A stretch of 64,000 nt of DNA from positions 186,001-250,000 of the forward strand of contig NZ_RBTP01000048.1 of the NCBI RefSeq assembly GCF_003702045.1, written 5' to 3'. This DNA is from Pseudomonas viridiflava (GTDB taxonomy: Bacteria > Pseudomonadota > Gammaproteobacteria > Pseudomonadales > Pseudomonadaceae). Shown here in pieces: positions 55,668-64,000 of this stretch. Positions within the stretch are counted from its first letter, which is position 1; each line of letters opens with the position of its first letter. The notes below the pieces were generated by a model, which worked only from the letters and a program-made list of their open reading frames with translations, ran no database searches and was not told where the DNA came from. Made by a program: the position numbers and the translations under genes.

Positions 55668-55961
55668 TTACAGCTGGATGTCGTTCAGCTCGCAATACTC
55701 GTCCCACTCCATGCCGAGTGCTTCAGCAACTTGAGCATGGGCTTCCAGGCGCATCTGCTTGAGCTGTTCCGGGGACTCGGCGATCAATTCCAGCGCCAGT
55801 TCCCACGGTTCGATGCCCTGGCTCTCAGCTTCGTCCTCGAATGCCCATTGCAGCTGTTGCTTCTGCTCGGCGGCGCTGAGGCTGCTGATTTCATCCTTCA
55901 GCGTGGGATGGGTCGAAAGGTATTTCGCCAGGGCGGCTTCGTTCCACTCAAGAGCATTCAT
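55668..55961 (-). CDS. Small DUF6388-like protein
   Basis: The start at 55961 has GAGGA seven bases upstream and gives 97 residues. It is acidic and helical, with KYLSTHPTLKDEISSL, AFEDEAESQGIEPWELALEL and ALGMEWDEYCELN. I connect it with a small Pseudomonas family that I remember as DUF6388; the number is less certain than the gene itself. Function unknown. Confidence 0.7.
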   Translation of the reverse strand: MNALEWNEAALAKYLSTHPTLKDEISSLSAAEQKQQLQWAFEDEAESQGIEPWELALELIAESPEQLKQMRLEAHAQVAEALGMEWDEYCELNDIQL

Positions 55962-56133
55962 ACGGGTTTCCTCAATCTGACTGGGCGGCCGGGGGCCATC
56001 GAAGGCGGGGTCGGCCAAACGGCGTGATTGTGAGGGAATGGAGAAATGCCTGCCAGTGCTGTCATAACACGTTGCCGCATGTGTTGCGGTCGAAGGACAA
56101 TGCAATTTCACCTGCCATCTGGAGAACATCGAC

Positions 56134-56448
56134 ATGATTAAAGTCAGCGTGCTGTACCCATACGAGGAAGGTGCCCGTTTCGATCACGACTACTACCGTG
56201 ATCAGCACATGCCACTGGTGCAGTCCTTGATGGGGGAGCACTGCGTACGTTACAGCGTCGACAAGGGGCTGGGCGGTGCGACACCCGGTTCAACGCCTGT
56301 GTACCTCGCCATGTGCCACATCTATTGCGAGTCCGTCGAAGCGTTTCAGGCCGGGATGGGGCCGCACCAGGCGCGGATCAATGCCGACATCATCAATTAC
56401 ACGGACCTGACGCCGGTGGTGCAGGTCAGCGAGGTACGTGCCGAGTAA
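56134..56448 (+). CDS. EthD-family protein
   Basis: The 104-residue product forms a dimeric alpha/beta barrel type domain. The family motif is KVSVLYPYEEGARFDHDYYR followed by HMPLVQ. EthD is named from an ether-degradation gene cluster, but most members are of unknown function. GGAG precedes the ATG. It stands alone. Confidence 0.86.
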   Translation: MIKVSVLYPYEEGARFDHDYYRDQHMPLVQSLMGEHCVRYSVDKGLGGATPGSTPVYLAMCHIYCESVEAFQAGMGPHQARINADIINYTDLTPVVQVSEVRAE

Positions 56449-56451
56449 GAC

Positions 56452-56859
56452 TTAACTGCCAGGCACTGCCTTTCTGGAGGAGGCGCCCCCCGAGGGGTCA
56501 AAGCACTGGCTGTCGTAATGCGGACTGTGGCATTGCGACGGCACGCTCGGCGGCGGTGGACGGTTTCTCTGGAAGGCTTTGTAGCTGTCTGTTTCGTAAA
56601 CCGTCACGTGAGCGCGGCCGCTGACTTTCAGGTACTCCGTGGCTTTCAAATTGATCTTGTGTGCGTGATCGACCGGTTCGCCTTTGCTCAACAGGTGGGG
56701 TGGGCCGGAGCGCTGCACGGTACTCTGAGCGTTGCCCTCGCATGGGATGGACGCATAGCTCACCTGCCCCTGAGGCGAGGTGCATTTGAAAATGTCGCTG
56801 TAAGCCAGCCGGGAAAGCGAGAGCGCGGCGATTGCCAGCGCCATTGAAAGCCTTTTCAT
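56452..56859 (-). CDS. DUF4124-type secreted protein
   Basis: The start at 56859 has GGAGG seven bases upstream and gives 135 residues. A signal peptide ends near ...SRLAYS (residue 21). The DUF4124 pattern follows: DIFKCTSPQGQVSYASIPC with two Cys. The C-terminus is Pro-rich and low in complexity. Function unknown; periplasmic or outer-membrane location is likely. Confidence 0.75.
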   Translation of the reverse strand: MKRLSMALAIAALSLSRLAYSDIFKCTSPQGQVSYASIPCEGNAQSTVQRSGPPHLLSKGEPVDHAHKINLKATEYLKVSGRAHVTVYETDSYKAFQRNRPPPPSVPSQCHSPHYDSQCFDPSGGASSRKAVPGS

Positions 56860-57009
56860 CGTGATCCTCCATGAATGGCGCAAGGCTACCAGTCCTGGGT
56901 CGCCCCGCAAAGCAGTCATGTGAAGGCCCGTTCGTCAGTCGCATGGCACGGCTGAGCATAACGGCCCTCTGAATAACAGGTTGTACGTTTTAACCCAATG
57001 GAGGCGCCT

Positions 57010-57174
57010 ATGACTGGCAACAAGCCAAGCGACAACAGTACCGACAAACCGGATTTCAATACCGAATCACCGGATGCCGGCGATCCGCAAGTCGACCCGG
57101 TCAAGCCTGCCAAGACCCCCGCCAAGGAACACGGCACGAAGGACGACTACCCGCCCTACGAATCCGACAAGTAA
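57010..57174 (+). CDS. Small disordered hydrophilic protein
   Basis: GGAGG lies five bases before the ATG of a 54-codon frame, and a good terminator follows. The product is rich in Asp, Lys, Pro, Ser and Thr (MTGNKPSDNSTDKPDFN...) with no hydrophobic core, so it should be disordered. Such small proteins in Pseudomonas are often stress-related, but I have no specific evidence here. Confidence 0.65.
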   Translation: MTGNKPSDNSTDKPDFNTESPDAGDPQVDPVKPAKTPAKEHGTKDDYPPYESDK

Positions 57175-57194
57175 GTCACAGACACGCAGCACTG

Positions 57195-57220
57195 ACCCCT
57201 GAAGTGATTCAGGGGTTTTT
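57195..57220 (+). terminator. Terminator of the small hydrophilic gene
   Basis: ACCCCTGA and TCAGGGGT form an eight-base stem followed by a T-run. Confidence 0.88.
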
Positions 57221-57232
57221 CATGTCAGGGCT

Positions 57233-57601
57233 TTATTTGTTCGCGTCGAGGTATTCCAGTAAATCTTCCATGCGCTGGTCATTGCCCATCCACCACAATT
57301 TCATCCGTGTGCCTGGCACCACTTCGCTCGGGTCCTTGATGTATGTGGTGAGTTGTTCCCGGGTCCAGACGATGCCTGAGTTTTTCATCGCGTCGGTGTA
57401 GATGTAATCCGGATGCTGACCGGCCTTGCTTCCGATGACGCCATTGAGCGGAGGGCCGAACGCACTGCGTGCACCGGGACCTATTTTGTGGCAACCCGAG
57501 CAGAGCCGTGTGAATACCGCTTTTCCGGCCTCTGCATCGCCAGCACTGTATGCGGCCGTATGAGTCGCCAGCGCGAGTAGGAACAACGCCGTTTTTTTCA
57601 T
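57233..57601 (-). CDS. Class I cytochrome c
   Basis: The 122-residue product has a signal peptide ending ...AAYSA near residue 20. The haem motif is RLCSGCHKIGPG and the axial Met is in VPGTRMKLWW. The size and the GPPLNGVIG segment fit small mitochondrial-like cytochromes c. It would carry electrons in the periplasm. No oxidase or dehydrogenase gene is adjacent. Confidence 0.92.
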   Translation of the reverse strand: MKKTALFLLALATHTAAYSAGDAEAGKAVFTRLCSGCHKIGPGARSAFGPPLNGVIGSKAGQHPDYIYTDAMKNSGIVWTREQLTTYIKDPSEVVPGTRMKLWWMGNDQRMEDLLEYLDANK

Positions 57602-57887
57602 CGATCTCTCATCACGGGTCTGGACAGCCTGAATTTCAAGAGGTGCATGCTAACGCAGGCGCGTTCAGGCTTAAACCGGCGGGGCGATCAATCTGAGCCT
57701 CAAGCGCGGCCGCGTTGCCCCCGGATATTTCCATCCACGGTGAAGCGATGGTTTTGGGGCTACACTGCCGGTTGTATCGCTGAATCAAACAGCACCTCCA
57801 GCGTTTATTTCGACCTGCCGCCCGGCCTGACAACCGTGTATCCCTGATCCGCTCCGAAGCTCACTCATTAGCTTGATGGAGGCCAAG

Positions 57888-58229
57888 ATGATATCCAGTC
57901 GCGAAGATAGATTCGCAATTCGCCTTAGAGCCGAAAGGAGCCGGTTAGGGTTGTCACAGAAGGATTTCGCAAGAATGGCAGGCGTTCAGGTCAACGCTCA
58001 AGGGCACTATGAGCGCGGGGAGCGTACGCCCAGGGCAGACTATCTGGCAGCCCTATCAGCGATGGGGGTTGATGTGGGGTATCTGGTCACGGGCGTTGCG
58101 AGATCAATCGAAAACGACAGTCTGTCGGTACGTGAGGGCAATGTCGTGCGTGCGTTCAGAAACCTCGCCGACACTGATCAGGATGTTTTCAGTCTGATTC
58201 TTGAAAAGCTTTCGCATACGAAGGGATGA
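57888..58229 (+). CDS. XRE-family HTH regulator
   Basis: The start at 57888 has GGAGG five bases upstream and gives 113 residues. The HTH (residues about 8-62) reads LRAERSRLGLSQKDFARMAG and then YERGERTPRADYLAAL. It is phage-repressor-like in type. The C-terminus is a short helical part without protease residues. It starts a patch of regulator genes next to tRNA-Ser and may be of foreign origin. Confidence 0.85.
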   Translation: MISSREDRFAIRLRAERSRLGLSQKDFARMAGVQVNAQGHYERGERTPRADYLAALSAMGVDVGYLVTGVARSIENDSLSVREGNVVRAFRNLADTDQDVFSLILEKLSHTKG

Positions 58230-58297
58230 TCTGGTGATAGGTAGAGGCACTGGTGCTAGCTCACGCTGGCATTAGAATGCAGCGCATTACTCGGCTT

Positions 58298-58741
58298 CTA
58301 CTGAGTGTCGTAACGTTTGCGCGCCTCGTTGAACCCCTCAGACTGTGCAATCACCCACGTCCATAGTGGAATCATCTGCACCAATAGCCCCATTCCCAGT
58401 TCGGTCAAAGCGTACTCGACACGCAAGGGCTTCTCGCCAAAATCGTGACGAGAGATAAGCCCGTCGCGTTCCAGCTGACGCAATGTATGAGTGAGCATGC
58501 GTTGGGTGACGCCATTCAATCGACGACGCAGCTCTGCGTGGCGCAACGGGCTGGTCACACCCAACGCATTCACAACACCGAGTGACCATCGGTTACCGGA
58601 ATGACCGAGGATATCGCGCTTGAGCCCATCTTCGTCATTTGAAAGTGCGCGACACGCACTCTGCGAAAGTCGCACGATCTCCTGAGCATCAAGACCGCTC
58701 GGTATCACGGATGTACCTACTTTTTGCGCATCAACGTTCAT
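58298..58741 (-). CDS. HxlR-family transcriptional regulator
   Basis: The 147-residue product has the winged helix of HxlR proteins: SGNRWSLGVVNAL, ELRRRLNGVTQRMLTHTLRQ and then RVEYALTELG. The N-terminus has an added 40 residues with one Cys (SACRAL); some HxlR proteins sense electrophiles or quinones through such a Cys. It is divergent from the NmrA-like gene with only 46 bases between, so it probably controls it. Confidence 0.9.
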   Translation of the reverse strand: MNVDAQKVGTSVIPSGLDAQEIVRLSQSACRALSNDEDGLKRDILGHSGNRWSLGVVNALGVTSPLRHAELRRRLNGVTQRMLTHTLRQLERDGLISRHDFGEKPLRVEYALTELGMGLLVQMIPLWTWVIAQSEGFNEARKRYDTQ

Positions 58742-58787
58742 GACAAGCTTCCGGGCCTCAAGTTAAGTACGTCAAAAGAGGCTTACC

Positions 58788-59729
58788 ATGCAGGCTGCTA
58801 TTTCAAACGTCAAACAACGTATTCTGGTCTTAGGGGCAGGCGAGCTGGGGCTTGCAGTGCTGCAAGGACTGGCCGCCCGCTCAACCGAATCGCGGAGCAT
58901 TAGCGTGCTGCTGCGCAAAGCCACTGTGCAAAGTTCGTGTAGGGTAAAACAGCAGGAAATAGACACCATCAGAATGCTAGGGGTCGCTATCGAGACAGCC
59001 GATATCAGCATTGCCTCCGTGGAAGAGCTTGCTGTAGTGCTCGGACGCTTTGACACGGTGATCAGTTGCGTTGGATTTGCTGCGGGCCGGGGCACTCAGC
59101 GTAAGTTGACGGAGGCGGTGCTCACTGCGGGTGTGAAGCGCTATATTCCGTGGCAGTTCGGCGTTGACTACGACTTGATCGGACGTGGTAGCCCTCAAGA
59201 TCTATTTGACGAGCAAATGGATGTTCGCGACGTGTTGCGCGCTCAATCCCGGACTGAATGGGTCATTATTTCCACCGGCATGTTTACCAGTTTCCTGTTC
59301 GATCCGGCTTTCGGAGTCGTTGATCTGGCCGCCGGAAGAGTCAATGCGCTGGGCGGTCTGGAAACCCTGGTGACGGTGACGACACCCGAAGACATAGGGA
59401 CGCTTACTGCCGCCATCGTGCTGAACAGCCCGTGGCTTACCAATCAGGTCGTATACACCGCCGGTGATACCCTCACTTACGGCGCCCTGGCTGACCTGGT
59501 TGAACGAGTCATCGGGCGGATGATCGAGCGTCGAGAGCTTAGCGTGCAGCAGTTGCTGGCAGACCTTGCGGAAAAACCTGACGACAATTTACGAAAATAC
59601 CGGGCAGTATTTGCTATGGGCCGAGGTGTGGCGTGGGATATGGCGGGGACCTTCAACGCAATACACGATTTACCTGTGACCAGTGCAGAACAATGGGCGC
59701 GATCAAGCATTGCATCATGGGGCAGGTAG
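58788..59729 (+). CDS. NmrA-like / isoflavone-reductase-like NAD(P)-binding protein
   Basis: The 313-residue product has the Rossmann motif ILVLGAGELGLAVL at the N-terminus, VISCVGFAAGRG, and RYIPWQFGVDYD, as in atypical short-chain dehydrogenases of the NmrA/isoflavone-reductase group. GAGG precedes the ATG. The pair with a divergent HxlR regulator is common and suggests induction by a reactive small molecule. The substrate is unknown. Confidence 0.88.
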   Translation: MQAAISNVKQRILVLGAGELGLAVLQGLAARSTESRSISVLLRKATVQSSCRVKQQEIDTIRMLGVAIETADISIASVEELAVVLGRFDTVISCVGFAAGRGTQRKLTEAVLTAGVKRYIPWQFGVDYDLIGRGSPQDLFDEQMDVRDVLRAQSRTEWVIISTGMFTSFLFDPAFGVVDLAAGRVNALGGLETLVTVTTPEDIGTLTAAIVLNSPWLTNQVVYTAGDTLTYGALADLVERVIGRMIERRELSVQQLLADLAEKPDDNLRKYRAVFAMGRGVAWDMAGTFNAIHDLPVTSAEQWARSSIASWGR

Positions 59730-59941
59730 GGAGACGCACGTTAACTGGCGTGATGGGTGCCCATCGTATGGCAACAGTCGTTCAGTTTCGCTAGCTCGTC
59801 CGTTGTGTCGGCAGGCGCGTGAGAACGCGCTTGAGCTAGACATGCGGATGGATCATTTCCGTTCTGCTGCGCAGACCGTATCAGCGGTCTGTGAATCGCT
59901 GCTCTGGTCCTGAAAGAGTCCTAACGCAGGCGACCGAAACG

Positions 59942-59979
59942 AAAAAGCCCCGACTTTAACCAGTAAAGTCGGGGCTTTT
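59942..59979 (-). terminator. Terminator of tRNA-Ser
   Basis: GCCCCGACTTTA and TAAAGTCGGGGC form a perfect 12-base stem with a T-run on the minus strand, 14 bases after the tRNA 3' end. Confidence 0.92.
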
Positions 59980-59992
59980 CGTGTATCGAATA

Positions 59993-60082
59993 TGGCGGTG
60001 AAGGAGGGATTCGAACCCTCGATACAATTTCTTGTATACACACTTTCCAGGCGTGCTCCTTAAGCCACTCGGACACCTCACC
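59993..60082 (-). tRNA. tRNA-Ser (anticodon GGA)
   Basis: On the minus strand the 90-base gene begins GGTGAGGTGTCCGAGTGG and ends with the T-arm GGTTCGAATCC, acceptor CTTCACC, discriminator G and encoded CCA. The anticodon loop CTGGAAA gives GGA. The long variable arm (about GTGTATACAAGAAATTGTATC) is typical of serine tRNA. Confidence 0.96.
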
Positions 60083-60281
60083 GTATCTCGCTGACAACGT
60101 TGTGTCTGTCGAGGCGCGCTAATGTAGTCGAAAGCTTTTCGGAACGCAAAACTTTTTTTCAGAATTTTCATGTGCTTAAGCAGAAAATGCGGTCCGCGCG
60201 CTGAAAGCTCGGCGCAGACCGGCTGGCTTCGGCCTTCACGAGACGTCCGGGCCAGCCTGGGTCGTTGTTCGACCGTGAAGC

Positions 60282-61031
60282 TCAGGCGCCGAAGCCGCCA
60301 TCGATGGTCAGGCTGGCGCCGGTGATATAGCCCGCTTCAGAACCTGCCAGGTAAGCGACGAAGCTGGCGATTTCTTCGCTCTTGCCGTAGCGCGGGATGG
60401 CCATCATGCCCTTGAGCGTTTCGGCGAATTCGCCGTGCGCCGGGTTCATGTCGGTATCGACGGGGCCTGGCTGAACGTTGTTGACGGTGATGCCTTGCGG
60501 GCCGAGGTCGCGGGCCAGGCCCTTGGTCAGGCCGACCAGCGCCGATTTGCTCATTGCGTAAATCGCCCCGCCCGCGAAGGGCATGCGGTCAGCGTTGGTG
60601 CTGCCGATGTTGATGATGCGTCCACCCTCGCTCATGTGGCGAGCGGCTTCCTGGCTTGCGATGAAGACACTGCGTACGTTGATGGCCAGGGTTCTGTCGA
60701 AGTCTTCCATGCGGAAATCATTCAGTGACGCGAGGGCGAGTACGCCTGCGTTATTGACCAGAATGTCCAGCCCGCCCAAGGCTTCGGCAGCGGTTTGAAT
60801 GGCCTGACGGATAGCCTTTTCATCGGCGCTGTCGGCGCGAATGGCGAGTGCGTGACCCCCGTTGGCCGTGATGCTGCCTTGTATTTCCAAAGCCGTTTCT
60901 TGCGAACTGACGTAGGTGAAAGCGACCGCTGCGCCTTCTTTGGCCAGACGCTGGACGATGGCCGCGCCAATGCCACGGGAGCCGCCTTGAACGAAGGCGA
61001 CTTTGCCGGCGAGGTTCAGATGCTGATTCAT
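60282..61031 (-). CDS. Short-chain dehydrogenase/reductase
   Basis: The 249-residue classical SDR has the cofactor motif VQGGSRGIGAAIV (the first Gly-rich residue is Gln-Gly instead of Thr-Gly), NNAG at about residue 91, Ser in INIGSTNADR, and YAMSK with the catalytic Tyr and Lys. The C-terminus YITGASLTIDGGFGA is standard. GGAG precedes the ATG. The substrate is unknown. Confidence 0.92.
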   Translation of the reverse strand: MNQHLNLAGKVAFVQGGSRGIGAAIVQRLAKEGAAVAFTYVSSQETALEIQGSITANGGHALAIRADSADEKAIRQAIQTAAEALGGLDILVNNAGVLALASLNDFRMEDFDRTLAINVRSVFIASQEAARHMSEGGRIINIGSTNADRMPFAGGAIYAMSKSALVGLTKGLARDLGPQGITVNNVQPGPVDTDMNPAHGEFAETLKGMMAIPRYGKSEEIASFVAYLAGSEAGYITGASLTIDGGFGA

Positions 61032-61196
61032 GATGTTCTCCAGTTGGTTGGGGGCGTTGAAGGGCGTCGGGCGTTCAGCAGCGAGCTGAGTAGACAGCGT
61101 AGTCGCAATGAGCTGTCTGGCGACTGATGTAGCGCTGGATCCGAGGGACGGATATGGCTACTGTTGCAGGCCGTGATTTCAAGGACATGAACCTCG

Positions 61197-61754
61197 ATGG
61201 ACATTCACTCAGGCAGCGCGCTGATCCTGATCGACCTGCAACAAGGCATCAATCACCCCAAGCTGGGTCGGCGCAACAATCCTCAGGCGGAAGATCAGAT
61301 GTCCGCATTGCTGGCGGCCTGGCGAGACGCTGGGCGTCCGGTGTTCCACGTTCGGCATTTTTCTACGGCGCCTTCCTCGGTGTTCTGGCCCGAGCAGTCC
61401 GGTGTGGATTATCAACCCGCGTTCGTGCCGCAAGCGCACGAGCGGGAGTTGAGCAAGCAGGTGCCTGACGCGTTTTGTGGGTCGTTTCTCGAGATGTGGC
61501 TGCGTACCGACGGAATCCGGCAGGTGGTCATCGCAGGGGTCGTCACCAATAATTCGGTTGAATCTACAGCGCGCAGTGGCGGCAACCTGGGGTTTGAGGT
61601 CATTGTCGCCCACGATGCCTGCTTCACGTTCGATCAGGTGGACTTCTTCGGCACGCCCCGCAGCGCCGAAGAGGTGCATGCCATGTCACTGGCCAACCTG
61701 CACGGCGAATACGCGACCGTCCTTTCGACGGCGCAAATTCTGGGTCAGCGTTGA
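61197..61754 (+). CDS. Isochorismatase-family hydrolase
   Basis: The 185-residue product has LILIDLQQGINHP with the catalytic Asp and the cis-peptide loop VIAGVVTNNSVESTAR. As in the protein at 31426-32016, Ser takes the place of the usual Cys. The TNNSVE form seems normal for this subgroup, as far as I recall. The Lys of the triad should be in ELSKQVPDAFCGS. The ribosome site is weak. It is divergent from the SDR gene. Confidence 0.87.
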   Translation: MDIHSGSALILIDLQQGINHPKLGRRNNPQAEDQMSALLAAWRDAGRPVFHVRHFSTAPSSVFWPEQSGVDYQPAFVPQAHERELSKQVPDAFCGSFLEMWLRTDGIRQVVIAGVVTNNSVESTARSGGNLGFEVIVAHDACFTFDQVDFFGTPRSAEEVHAMSLANLHGEYATVLSTAQILGQR

Positions 61755-61808
61755 AGGCAGGGATATCCCCTGTCTAACCCGCCAACCGTTCGTGACGTGG
61801 CGACCTGT

Positions 61809-64000
<2,192 letters not shown>

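Noticed and set aside
60221..60257. GGCTGGC / GCCAGCC inverted repeat after the SDR gene as a terminator
   Set aside because: The loop is 23 bases long and no T-run follows, so support is too weak.

Overview
The window looks like a stretch of core chromosome from a fluorescent Pseudomonas, most likely of the P. syringae group. The gene orders aer-acnA-rlmM-tusA and folE-smr-(membrane protein)-hydrolase-prmB-aroC-MFS-mtnBDC-speE-sulfatase are, as I remember it, conserved blocks of Pseudomonas genomes. Coding GC is high, ribosome sites are AGGAG-like, and many small genes are of types typical of the genus (DUF3509, DUF2897, a PA1571-like protein). The assignment rests on recognition of genes, not on a database search.

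Layout. (1) Positions 1-7800 are accessory. Four minus-strand members of one repeat family (two large, one single-domain, one decayed) lie around a plus-strand autotransporter, with AT-rich spacers. (2) Positions 7.8-15.6 kb hold aer, acnA, rlmM, tusA, pdxB and a small protein. (3) Positions 15.8-30 kb are mixed housekeeping and transport: ABC exporter, ppnP, exonuclease, solute-binding protein, ethanolamine permease behind a sigma-54 promoter, pyrF, reductase, LD-carboxypeptidase, MarR-benE divergent from a PLP aminotransferase, glutathione transferases and folE. (4) Positions 30-47 kb hold smr, prmB, aroC, an MFS gene overlapping the methionine-salvage genes mtnB-mtnD-mtnC, an orphan LuxR regulator, an ankyrin protein, a ZIP transporter, speE and an LtaS-like sulfatase. 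(5) Positions 47-52 kb hold rraB, a 506-base regulatory gap, and the three-gene operon CP-ATP-grasp / alpha-E / transglutaminase with a sigma-54 promoter and an NtrC-like palindrome. (6) Positions 52-64 kb hold an amidotransferase, a REP doublet, corA-like, crotonase, small proteins, cytochrome c, an XRE/HxlR/NmrA patch next to tRNA-Ser(GGA), an SDR, an isochorismatase-fold protein and the C-terminal part of an SNF2 helicase.

Best candidates for undescribed biology: the ATP-grasp/alpha-E/transglutaminase operon with its apparent nitrogen-type control; the repeat-family/autotransporter locus at the left end; and a 29-codon ORF at 48262 whose ribosome site lies opposite a minus-strand terminator, so that an antisense RNA ending there would cover it.
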